A stretch of DNA of 64,000 nt from Pseudomonadota bacterium (lineage in GTDB: Bacteria; Pseudomonadota; Alphaproteobacteria; Rhodobacterales; Rhodobacteraceae). The stretch covers positions 147,455 through 211,454 of the forward strand of contig JAIUPD010000010.1 in NCBI GenBank assembly GCA_020161615.1, in the 5' to 3' direction. Position 1 is the stretch's first letter; each line of letters starts with the position of its first letter. The position numbers and the translations under genes are program-made. Positions 25,380 to 32,978 of this stretch are shown one piece after another. The notes under the pieces were generated by a model that was not told where the DNA came from, searched no databases, and saw only the letters and a program-made list of their open reading frames with translations.

Positions 25380-26996
25380 ATGACCGAATTCGACTACATC
25401 ATCGTCGGCGCAGGCTCATCGGGCTGCGTTCTGGCCAACAGATTGAGCGAGGATCCCCGCCTGCGTGTGCTTCTGCTGGAAGCGGGCGGGGCAAACCGGC
25501 ACCCGTTCATCGCCATGCCGGCAGGTTTCATGAAGCTCGCCGGCGATCCGCGCTATTACTGGAAGTTCCCGGTTCGCGACCAGCTCGACCGCGGGCCCGA
25601 GACGTGGACCTATGGACGCGGCCTTGGCGGGTCCAGCGCGGTGAACGGCATGTGGTATCTTCGGGGGATGCCGCGCGACTACGATGGCTGGCAGGCGATG
25701 GGGCTTGCGGAATGGAGCTGGGCCAGCATGGCCCCCCATTTCACCTGGATGGAAAGCTACCTCGAACCCGGGGCGGACCCGAGCCGGGGACGCACGGGCC
25801 CCTTGCAGATCACGCGCTCACGCTATCGCTCACCGGTCACGGCCGCCACCATCGAGGCCGCCAGGGACCTGGGCCTGCCCGAGCTTGAGGACATCAATAC
25901 CCCGAACGCCGAGGGCATCGGCTGGACCCAACACACGATTGACCGCAAGGGTCGCCGGGCCTCGGCCCACGCTGCCTTCATCAAGCCACTCAGGCGTCCC
26001 AACCTGGTGGTGCGCACCGGCGCGCCGGTTGCCCGCATCCTGATGCGCGACGGCCGGGCGACGAGCGTCGAAATCGTCACGCCGCAGGGCCGCGAGACGA
26101 TCTCTGCGCGGGGCGAGGTGATCCTGTCGGCCGGCGTCTATCAGTCGCCGAAGCTCTTGCAGCTTTCGGGGATCGGCCCCGCCGCGCTGCTGACCCGCCA
26201 CGGTATCGAAGTGCGTCGCGATCTGCCCGCCGTCGGCCAGAACCTGAGCGATCACCAGATGGTCGCGCTGACCTATGATCTGAAGAACGACCCCGGCCTC
26301 AACCGCGAATACACCGGCTGGCGCCTCTATCGGAACGCGCTGACCTACTTTGCCGGACAGCAAGGTTTGCTGGCGCGGGTCGGGGTGCCGCTGACCGTCC
26401 TACAATCCTCGGACGGCGAAAGCGACTGGCCCGACATGCAGCTGGGGATCGGGCCGTTCGCCATGCGCTCGACCCGCGAACGCAAGCTGGAGCCGGGGCG
26501 CGGCCCGATCACCGCCGATCCAGGGATCATGTTTGCGGGCTTTCACCTGCGGCCGCGCAGCCGGGGCTCTGTGGCCATCGCCTCGGCCGATCCGATGGCG
26601 ATGCCCGAGGTTGATGCCGGTTGGTGGCGCGACGAATTCGACCGGCGGAAGGCGGTCGAACTGGTCCGGCTGCTGCGCCGCTTCGCCGCTGCCCCGGCGC
26701 TGTCCCGCTACGTCGGGAACGAGCGGATTCCGGGTTCCGGCGTGCAGACCGACGCGGCCATCATCGACGAGCTGACGTGGATGATGAGCCCCGGCTTGCA
26801 CGGCACCGGCACCTGCGCCATGGGCACCGATCCCGCGACCTCGGTTACCGATGGGCGCTGCCGGGTGCACGGGGTGACGGGCCTGCGCGTCGTGGATTGT
26901 TCCGCCATGCCGACGACCGTCTCGGGGAATACCAATGGCCCCGCGATGGCCTTCGGCGCACGCGCGGCCGACCTGATCCTCGCGGATCGCCAATAG
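25380..26996 (+). CDS. GMC-family FAD-dependent oxidoreductase
   Basis: A 538-residue GMC flavoprotein. It has the FAD-binding GAGSSG at residues 10-15, the GMC signature 1 region (YGRGLGGSSAVNGMWYLRGMPRDYD) and signature 2 (GVYQSPKLLQLSGIGPA). The C-terminal catalytic pair is His in LHGTGTCAMG and Asn in TVSGNTNGPAMAFG. Overall it looks like the choline-dehydrogenase/alcohol-dehydrogenase branch, not the pyranose-oxidase branch that contains the known C-glycoside 3-oxidases. It lies 1 nt after the alpha-like gene. In this operon it could oxidise the sugar C3-OH before C-C cleavage; that role is inferred. Confidence 0.88.
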   Translation: MTEFDYIIVGAGSSGCVLANRLSEDPRLRVLLLEAGGANRHPFIAMPAGFMKLAGDPRYYWKFPVRDQLDRGPETWTYGRGLGGSSAVNGMWYLRGMPRDYDGWQAMGLAEWSWASMAPHFTWMESYLEPGADPSRGRTGPLQITRSRYRSPVTAATIEAARDLGLPELEDINTPNAEGIGWTQHTIDRKGRRASAHAAFIKPLRRPNLVVRTGAPVARILMRDGRATSVEIVTPQGRETISARGEVILSAGVYQSPKLLQLSGIGPAALLTRHGIEVRRDLPAVGQNLSDHQMVALTYDLKNDPGLNREYTGWRLYRNALTYFAGQQGLLARVGVPLTVLQSSDGESDWPDMQLGIGPFAMRSTRERKLEPGRGPITADPGIMFAGFHLRPRSRGSVAIASADPMAMPEVDAGWWRDEFDRRKAVELVRLLRRFAAAPALSRYVGNERIPGSGVQTDAAIIDELTWMMSPGLHGTGTCAMGTDPATSVTDGRCRVHGVTGLRVVDCSAMPTTVSGNTNGPAMAFGARAADLILADRQ

Positions 26997-27050
26997 TCGG
27001 GACGGCGGCAGACCAAACCGAGGCACCGGGCACATGGCGCCAACCGGAAA

Positions 27051-27803
27051 TCAGAGCGCCGTTACGCGACGGACCTGTTCCAGGGTCTGGCGCAATTCGG
27101 CCTCGACAGTATCGCGCATCTGCAGGAAGCGGGGCGTCGGCACGGGAACGGAAATCGCGTGGATCTCGCCGTTCCGGTCGCGGAAGGCCCCGCCAAGGGC
27201 CGAAATGCCGTTCGTGTGCTCGTTGGCATCCTCGGCGATGCCTCGCTCGCGCACCTTGCCCAGCATCGCGGCGAAGGCGGACCAGTCGCCGGGCTGGCGC
27301 GCCCGTTTCCACTCTGCCTCGACCAGGGCGCGGGCCTCGGCTTCTGGCAGAAGTGCCAGCGCGGCGCGGCCATTCGCGCTGGTGGTCAGGGGAAAGACAT
27401 CGCCCACGGCCGAGACGGTCCTGAGCCGGTGCGTTCCCGGGACCTGATCGAGGAAGATCATCCCTGCCCCGCGCAGCACTGACAGATCCGCCGTCTCGCC
27501 CAGGCGCCGGGACAGTTCCGACAGATGCAGACGGCATTCCTCGACCACGTTGTAGCGCGTGGCCTCGGAAAGCGCCGTGATCTCGGGGCCAAGGCGGATG
27601 GATCCACCGGACGAGGTGGCAATGACCAGCCGCTCGGCCTGAAGGGCGCCCACGATGCGCTGGACCGTCGAGCGGGGCAGGTCAACGCGTTCGGCAATCT
27701 GGCCGAGGCTCATCCCCTCGGTATTGTCGCGCAGGACGCGCAGGATGGCAGCCGCGCGCGCGATCACCTGAATGCCCGAGCGCCCCTCGTCCTTGTCCAC
27801 CAT
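27051..27803 (-). CDS. IclR-family transcriptional regulator
   Basis: A 250-residue IclR protein with an N-terminal winged helix (IQVIARAAAILRVLRD, MSLGQIAERVDLPRSTVQRIVGAL, about residues 10-65) and a GAF-like effector domain with LPLTTSANGRAAL and the C-terminal AALGGAFRDR-like block. GAGGGG lies 6 nt before the ATG at 27803; an in-frame ATG two codons upstream (27809) is also possible. It is convergent with the GMC gene and divergent from the cyclase gene at 27984, so it may control the catabolic run to its right. IclR proteins commonly sense aromatic acids or sugar acids. Confidence 0.9.
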   Translation of the reverse strand: MVDKDEGRSGIQVIARAAAILRVLRDNTEGMSLGQIAERVDLPRSTVQRIVGALQAERLVIATSSGGSIRLGPEITALSEATRYNVVEECRLHLSELSRRLGETADLSVLRGAGMIFLDQVPGTHRLRTVSAVGDVFPLTTSANGRAALALLPEAEARALVEAEWKRARQPGDWSAFAAMLGKVRERGIAEDANEHTNGISALGGAFRDRNGEIHAISVPVPTPRFLQMRDTVEAELRQTLEQVRRVTAL

Positions 27804-27983
27804 GCCCATCCCCTCGTCTCTGCCCGCCCAGCAATACAGCAGAAACTAGATGATCTGCAATGCGATACAAGTGTCCCAGAATCTTGTTGACGCGGCGCGA
27901 CTCGCATGTGTACCGTAATTCGAACCGAACGCACCATATTGCGGTGCAGCATCGGCGACACGCATCGGGAGGGAGGAGCCGAG

Positions 27984-28820
27984 ATGGTCAAGGTTCGCGG
28001 CATCGAGTTCGAGGGGAACCTCGACAACAGCATGGGTCTGGAATTCTACAACCTGAGCCACCGCTTCGGTTTCCAGAACCCGAACTGGCCGTATTTCGAG
28101 GATACGAAGATCGAGCGTATCCATTACATGGCGAAGTCGGGCGTGCTGTCGCAGCGCATCACCACGACGATGCACGCCACCACCCATATCGACGCGCCGG
28201 CGCATGTGGTGCAGGGCACGCCCTTCATCGACGAAGTGCCTCTGCCGCATTTCTTCGGCTCGGGCATCGTCGTGTCGATGCCGAAGAAGAAATGGGAGCC
28301 GATCACCTATGACGATCTGGAGGCCGCCTGCGGCAAGTCGATCCGCAAGGGCGACGTGCTGATCATCAACACCGGCTGGCACAAGCGCTACGAGGACGGC
28401 GATTATTTCGCCTATTGCCCGGGCTTCGTGAAATCGGCCGGCGAATGGATGGTCGAGAAAGGGGTGAAGGTGGTGGGCCATGACACGCAGGCCAACGACC
28501 ACCCGCTGGCGACCGCGATCGGGCCGCAGCGCAATGGCCCGCTGCTGCCGCACCTCGCCGAGGAATACAAGGAATGGTCCGGCGGCGTGGACTGGAAAGA
28601 CGCCTTCCCGGAATGGGAGCCGGTGCACAACATCCTGTTCAGGAACGGGATCATGGGCATCGAGAATGTCGGCGGCGATCTGGATGCCGTGACCGGCAAA
28701 CGCTGCACCTTCGCCTTCTTCCCGTGGAACTGGGATCGCGGTGACGGCTGCATCGTCCGCCTCGTGGCGATGATCGACAAGAGCCAGAACTTCCGCATCG
28801 AGCGCGGCGACGCGATCTGA
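27984..28820 (+). CDS. Cyclase-family (kynurenine-formamidase-like) metal hydrolase
   Basis: A 278-residue member of the Cyclase family (PF04199). The metal-binding motif HxGTHxDxPxH appears as HATTHIDAPAH with all three metal ligands kept and the Gly changed to Thr. IINTGWHKRY, later VGHDTQANDHPLA and the C-terminal IVRLVAMID strand support the family. Members hydrolyse N-formylkynurenine, cyclic amides, lactones or related ring compounds. GGGAGGAG precedes the ATG at 27984. It is the first gene of the long plus-strand catabolic run and is divergent from the IclR regulator. The substrate is unknown; ring-opening or lactone hydrolysis is most likely. Confidence 0.85.
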   Translation: MVKVRGIEFEGNLDNSMGLEFYNLSHRFGFQNPNWPYFEDTKIERIHYMAKSGVLSQRITTTMHATTHIDAPAHVVQGTPFIDEVPLPHFFGSGIVVSMPKKKWEPITYDDLEAACGKSIRKGDVLIINTGWHKRYEDGDYFAYCPGFVKSAGEWMVEKGVKVVGHDTQANDHPLATAIGPQRNGPLLPHLAEEYKEWSGGVDWKDAFPEWEPVHNILFRNGIMGIENVGGDLDAVTGKRCTFAFFPWNWDRGDGCIVRLVAMIDKSQNFRIERGDAI

Positions 28821-28825
28821 TCCGG

Positions 28826-28875
28826 GAACCGGGGGCTTCGCGCCCCCCGGACCCCCTGCGGCGTATTTTCCGCAG
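28826..28875. repeat. Intergenic G/C hairpin element
   Basis: CCGGGGGC-TTCGC-GCCCCCCGG forms an 8-bp stem, followed by GACCCCCTGCGGCGTATTTT. This layout is one I recall as a dispersed intergenic element in Rhodobacterales genomes. It separates the cyclase and cupin genes and may act as a terminator or RNA stabiliser. Confidence 0.5.
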
Positions 28876-28908
28876 AATGAAACACAGCCGGAAGGGGAGG
28901 TCTGGCCG

Positions 28909-29262
28909 ATGTTGATCAAGCGTTTTCAGGAGGCCCGGCCCTATGAGGCGCCCAACCATTGGGGCGTCTCGGGCCTGCGCCTGCAGGGCTTCGAGGAGGG
29001 CGGGCCGACAAACCAGTGGATCGGCTACAGCCAGTTCCTGCCGGGGGGGGGCGCGGGGCCGGATTCGACGCCCTTCGAGAAGGTCTATGTCGTGCTGGCC
29101 GGGGAAATGACGCTGGAATGGGACGGCAACACCGCCGTCCTCGGCCCCTTGGACAGCTGCACCATCCCCCCGGGACAGGATCGGCGCATCGAGAACCGCT
29201 CGAACCATGTCTGCAAGATGCTGGTCGTCATCCCCTATCCGCCCAAGCCGAAAAGCGAGTGA
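28909..29262 (+). CDS. Cupin-domain protein lacking the usual metal-binding His
   Basis: A 117-residue single-domain cupin. Motif 1 is degenerate: the usual HxH is replaced by Thr-Pro-Phe in STPFEKVYVVLAGEM, with the Glu kept. Motif 2 is DSCTIPPGQDRRIENRSN, where the usual His after PPG is Arg. It may therefore bind no metal and act as an isomerase or sensor, or it may use other ligands. It begins a closely packed run with the SDR gene 4 nt downstream. The role in the pathway is unknown. Confidence 0.78.
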   Translation: MLIKRFQEARPYEAPNHWGVSGLRLQGFEEGGPTNQWIGYSQFLPGGGAGPDSTPFEKVYVVLAGEMTLEWDGNTAVLGPLDSCTIPPGQDRRIENRSNHVCKMLVVIPYPPKPKSE

Positions 29263-29266
29263 GGCC

Positions 29267-30061
29267 ATGAGCCTGATGAATCCCCTGTCGATGTTCGACG
29301 TGAAGGGCAAGGTCGCGGTGATCACCGGCGCCTCGGGCGCCTTCGGCATGGTCGCGGCGCGCGTGCTGGCGGGCGCCGGCTGCCGGCTGGTGCTGGCGGC
29401 GGGCAATGCGCGCGCGCTGACCGAGATCGCCGGGGAATGCCGCGCCGGCGGCGCCGCGGTGCATGAGGCGAATGTCCGCCCGGATACCGAAGCGGCCTGC
29501 GAGGGGCTTATCGCCTCGGCGGTTGAGGCCTTCGGGTCCTGCGACATCCTCGTCGTCGCCTCGGGCATGAACAAGGTCGCCAAGATCGACGAAATGGCGC
29601 CCGACACCTTCCTGTCGGTGATGGACGCCAATGTCACGCAAAGCTGGCTGATGGCCCGCGCCGCCACGAAGCAGATGAAAGCGCAGGGCACGGGCGGCAA
29701 GATCGTGCTGGTGTCTTCCGCCCGGGGGCTTCTGGGCCATCCGGCGGGGTACACCGCCTATTGCGCCTCGAAAGCGGCAGTCGACGGGATCACCAAGGCT
29801 CTGGGCTGCGAGCTGGGCCCGACCGGGATTACGGTGAATGCCATCGCGCCCACCGTCTTCCGCTCGCCCCTCACCGCTTGGATGTTCGGGGACGACGACA
29901 ACGCCAAGGCCGTTCGCGGCGGGTTCCTCGCCCGGGTGCCGAAGGGCCGGTTGGGCGAACCCGAGGATCTGGCGGGGCCGCTGCTGTTCCTGTCGTCGAA
30001 GGCGTCGGATTTCTATACCGGGCATATCCTCTATGCCGACGGCGGCTACACGGCGGGCTGA
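29267..30061 (+). CDS. Short-chain dehydrogenase/reductase
   Basis: A 264-residue SDR with cofactor motif TGASGAFG near residue 21, a catalytic Ser in LVSSARGLLG and the catalytic pair Tyr and Lys in YTAYCASKAAVDG. The C terminus (ASDFYTGHILYADGGYTAG) is typical of gluconate-5-dehydrogenase/3-oxoacyl-reductase-like SDRs. The start at 29267 lies 4 nt after the cupin stop with GAGTGAGG nearby. It is followed after 3 nt by the 3-hydroxyacyl-CoA-dehydrogenase gene. Probably oxidises a hydroxyl in the same pathway. Confidence 0.9.
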   Translation: MSLMNPLSMFDVKGKVAVITGASGAFGMVAARVLAGAGCRLVLAAGNARALTEIAGECRAGGAAVHEANVRPDTEAACEGLIASAVEAFGSCDILVVASGMNKVAKIDEMAPDTFLSVMDANVTQSWLMARAATKQMKAQGTGGKIVLVSSARGLLGHPAGYTAYCASKAAVDGITKALGCELGPTGITVNAIAPTVFRSPLTAWMFGDDDNAKAVRGGFLARVPKGRLGEPEDLAGPLLFLSSKASDFYTGHILYADGGYTAG

Positions 30062-30064
30062 TCC

Positions 30065-30991
30065 ATGACGCAGGACCGTCTCATCGGGGTGATCGGCGCG
30101 GGGCTCATGGGTCACGGCATCGCCCTGGTCATGGCGCGCGCCGGGCTGCGCGTCGCCATCACCGATCCCATGGCCGAGGCGCGGGCCGCTCTGCCCGCCC
30201 GCGTGCGCGAGTCGATGGTCCTCATGGGCCACGATGACGCCGCCATTGCCGCCACCCTGTCGCGGATCGCGGTGCATGAGACGCTGGCCGCGACCGTCGC
30301 GCAAGCGCATGCGGTCTTCGAGGCCGCGCCCGAGAAGATGGCGCTGAAACAGGCGATCTTCGCCGAGATCGAGGCCGCCGCACCGCACGACTGCATCCTT
30401 GCCTCGAACACTTCGGTCATGCCGATCACCGAGATTATGCAGGGGCTTACACACAAGGATCGCGCGCTGGGGACCCATTGGTGGAACCCGCCGCACATGA
30501 TTCCGCTGGTCGAGGTCATCCGCACCCAATGGACCGCCGAGCCCGCGGTGGCCGCGATGATGGCGCTGCTGGCCGAGGCCGGGAAGACGCCCGTCCGCGT
30601 CGACAAGGACGTGCCGGGCTTCATCGGCAACCGCTTGCAACATGCGCTCTGGCGCGAGGCGATCAGTCTGGTCGAGCGCGGGATCTGCGACGCGGAATCC
30701 GTGGATACCGTGGTGAAATCCTGCTTCGGGCGCCGGCTGTCGGTGCTGGGTCCTTTGGAAAACGCCGATCTGGTGGGCACCGACCTCACGCTCGCCATCC
30801 ATGAGACGGTCATTGCCGACCTCGAGAACCGCCCGGGCCCCTCGCCTTATCTTCAGCAACTGGTCGCCGACGGCAAGCTCGGCATGAAGGCGGGCGCGGG
30901 GTTCCGCACCTGGACTGCGGAAGAGGCCGCCAAGGTCCGCAATCGGGTCACCACGCATCTGAGGAAACTGGACACGATTCTGGACGACTGA
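30065..30991 (+). CDS. 3-hydroxyacyl-CoA dehydrogenase family protein
   Basis: A 308-residue protein with the NAD-binding GAGLMGHG near residue 12, the 3HCDH_N pattern (VFEAAPEKMALKQAIFAEIE, ASNTSVMPITEI), the catalytic His in GTHWWNPPHMIPLVEV and the C-terminal 3HCDH helical domain starting near PGFIGNRLQHALWREA. Single-domain form without hydratase, as in L-gulonate 3-dehydrogenase/lambda-crystallin and carnitine dehydrogenase types, so the substrate may be a free hydroxy acid instead of a CoA ester. It is embedded in the catabolic run between an SDR and a solute-binding-protein gene. Confidence 0.9.
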   Translation: MTQDRLIGVIGAGLMGHGIALVMARAGLRVAITDPMAEARAALPARVRESMVLMGHDDAAIAATLSRIAVHETLAATVAQAHAVFEAAPEKMALKQAIFAEIEAAAPHDCILASNTSVMPITEIMQGLTHKDRALGTHWWNPPHMIPLVEVIRTQWTAEPAVAAMMALLAEAGKTPVRVDKDVPGFIGNRLQHALWREAISLVERGICDAESVDTVVKSCFGRRLSVLGPLENADLVGTDLTLAIHETVIADLENRPGPSPYLQQLVADGKLGMKAGAGFRTWTAEEAAKVRNRVTTHLRKLDTILDD

Positions 30992-31024
30992 GGCTTTCGA
31001 CAACTCGCATGGGGAGGACGAGAC

Positions 31025-32275
31025 GTGAAGAGACTGAACCGCCGAAGATTCCTGGGAACCACCGGCGCGGCGCTGGCTGTTCCGGCCCTGTTGCCGCGCG
31101 GGTTGAAGGCCGCCGAAGGCCCGATCCGCGTCGGGCTGGTGACGCCCACGACCGGGCCGCTTGCCTTCTTCGCCGCGCCCGACGACTTCGTGCTGGCGCA
31201 ATTCGCCGAGGTGCTGGCACAGGGCGCGAACGGCCGCCCGATCGAGATCATCGTCAAGGACAGCCAATCCTCGGCCAACCGCGCGGCCGAGGTGGCGTCC
31301 GAGCTGATCCTGCGCGACGAAGTTGCGCTGATCCTGTCGGCTGGCGGACCGGACACCGTGAACCCGGTGGCCGATCAATGCGAACTCAATGGCGTGCCGA
31401 GCCTGTCCACCGCCTGCCCGTGGCAGCCCTTCGTGATGGGGCGCGGGTCCAATCCGGCGCAGGGTTTCGAGATGACCTACCTCTTCGCCTTCGGGCTTGA
31501 GGACGTGATCGGCGCCTATCTGAAGCTCTGGGAAGGGGTCGAGACGAACCGCAAGGTCGGGCTGCTCTTGGCCAATGACGCCGACGGCAACGCCTGGGGC
31601 GACGCGCAATTCGGCTTCCCGCCGGCGCTGGCCCAAGCGGGCTACGAGGTCGTCGATCCCGGCCGCTACACCCCGATGAGCGACGATTTCAGCGCGATCA
31701 TCGGCCAGTTCCAATCGGCCGGCGTCGATATCGTGATGGGCACAATGATCCCGCCCGAATTCCTGACCTACTGGACGCAATCTCACCAGCAGGGGCTGCA
31801 GCCCAAGGTCACGACCATCGGCAAGAGCCTGCTCCTGCCCAATGTCCTGGAAGCCGCCGGTGCCAGCGGCGAGGGGCTGTCGTGCGAATTGGGCTGGCAT
31901 CCAGCCTTCCCCTTCACCTCGGCCTCGACCGGGCAGAGTGCGGCGCAGATCGCCGAGGCCTGTCAGGCGGCGACCGGCCGGCCCTGGGTGCAGACGCTGG
32001 GGCTGAAACATGCGTTGCTGGATCTCGCCGTCGATGTGCTGAAACGCGCGTCGGACCCCGAGGATGCTGACAGTATCCTCGCCGCGATCCGCGAGACGCA
32101 GTGCGAGACCACACTGGGTGTCGCGGACTGGAGCGCGTCGCCGATTGCCAATGTCGCCAAGTCGGCAATGATGGGCGGCCAGTGGCACCTTGGCCCTGAC
32201 GGCTGGACCATCGACATCGCCGCCAACCCGACCGATTTGCCGGTGCCTGTCACCCGTCCGATGGAAGCGATGTGA
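31025..32275 (+). CDS. Branched-chain-type ABC importer binding protein 1, Tat-exported
   Basis: A 416-residue periplasmic binding protein of the Peripla_BP_6 (LivJ-like) type. The N terminus MKRLNRRRFLGTTGAALAV carries a twin-arginine motif, so export is folded through Tat. The start is GTG with GGGGAGG 8 nt upstream. It is clearly paralogous to the protein at 32979 (shared KDSQS, NRAAEVASELIL, TVNPV, NPAQGF and NDADGNAWGD blocks), and the leaders of the two genes are nearly identical. LivJ-like proteins of this Tat group bind aromatic acids, amides and other small carboxylates as well as amino acids. Confidence 0.92.
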   Translation: MKRLNRRRFLGTTGAALAVPALLPRGLKAAEGPIRVGLVTPTTGPLAFFAAPDDFVLAQFAEVLAQGANGRPIEIIVKDSQSSANRAAEVASELILRDEVALILSAGGPDTVNPVADQCELNGVPSLSTACPWQPFVMGRGSNPAQGFEMTYLFAFGLEDVIGAYLKLWEGVETNRKVGLLLANDADGNAWGDAQFGFPPALAQAGYEVVDPGRYTPMSDDFSAIIGQFQSAGVDIVMGTMIPPEFLTYWTQSHQQGLQPKVTTIGKSLLLPNVLEAAGASGEGLSCELGWHPAFPFTSASTGQSAAQIAEACQAATGRPWVQTLGLKHALLDLAVDVLKRASDPEDADSILAAIRETQCETTLGVADWSASPIANVAKSAMMGGQWHLGPDGWTIDIAANPTDLPVPVTRPMEAM

Positions 32276-32287
32276 GGGAGATCGCCG

Positions 32288-32950
32288 ATGCGCTTTGAAG
32301 ACCGTAACGAGATGCTCAAACCCGGCTATCTGCCGCTGGAATCGGGCATCATCCGCTATGACGACGGCTCGGTGACCATCGCGGCCCTGACCCGGATGCC
32401 GCATTGCCGCGCCAAGATGGTGCATTGGTGGTTCGGCTGGCTGGGTGGCACCGACCAGTACAAGCTGTGGCACCCCGTCGACCATATTTTCAGCGACTGG
32501 GAAGACCGGGGCAACGCCGGCAATTATTACGGCGCGAAGCATCTGGTCCATGAGACGCTGGGCGGCGGTGGCGCGGTGCACAAGCTCCGCATCCATTTCC
32601 GCGACCCGCACGAGGTATTCGACGCCGCCCGCTACGATCAGGTCGACGGCCATGCGATCTGCGCCCGTCCGGGCAGCCTGGAGCGTCCGATCAACCTGGG
32701 GCACATGACGCATTTCGTGCGCAACACCGATTATGGTTGCGAGATGCGCACAAGGTTCTGGCTGGGCGATGTGCACCATCAGGACCTGGCGACCAAGTTG
32801 CCCGACGAGGTGGTGCAGGGGATCCGCCGCGAGGCGCTGACCGATGATTTCTGCACCCGGCTGCACCGCCATGCCATCGAAGAAATGGGCTATCTGGCCG
32901 ATCTCCTGCCGGTTCTGTACCGGCAGGTCACGCAGGACGCGAGCTTCTGA
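32288..32950 (+). CDS. PhlG-like (2,4-diacetylphloroglucinol/phloretin hydrolase family) C-C hydrolase
   Basis: A 220-residue protein matching the DAPG-hydrolase family pattern: PHCRAKMVHWWFGWL, TDQYKLWHPVDHIFSDWE, HETLGGGGAVHKLRIHFRDP and MTHFVRNTDYGCEMRTRFWLG. Characterised members (PhlG of pseudomonads, phloretin hydrolase of gut bacteria) are Zn enzymes with a Bet v 1-like fold that cleave the aryl-acyl C-C bond of acylphloroglucinols. His and Glu residues in HxxDH and HETLGG are candidate metal ligands. It lies between the two binding-protein genes of the importer, so its substrate is probably the imported compound. Whether the compound is an acylphloroglucinol is inferred. Confidence 0.8.
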   Translation: MRFEDRNEMLKPGYLPLESGIIRYDDGSVTIAALTRMPHCRAKMVHWWFGWLGGTDQYKLWHPVDHIFSDWEDRGNAGNYYGAKHLVHETLGGGGAVHKLRIHFRDPHEVFDAARYDQVDGHAICARPGSLERPINLGHMTHFVRNTDYGCEMRTRFWLGDVHHQDLATKLPDEVVQGIRREALTDDFCTRLHRHAIEEMGYLADLLPVLYRQVTQDASF

Positions 32951-32978
32951 ACATTCTCGAACTGGGGAGGACGAGACG

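Noticed and set aside
25380-26996. Calling the GMC protein a C-glycoside 3-oxidase
   Set aside because: The known C-glycoside 3-oxidases are pyranose-oxidase-like; this sequence looks like the choline-dehydrogenase branch. Only the context supports a sugar role.
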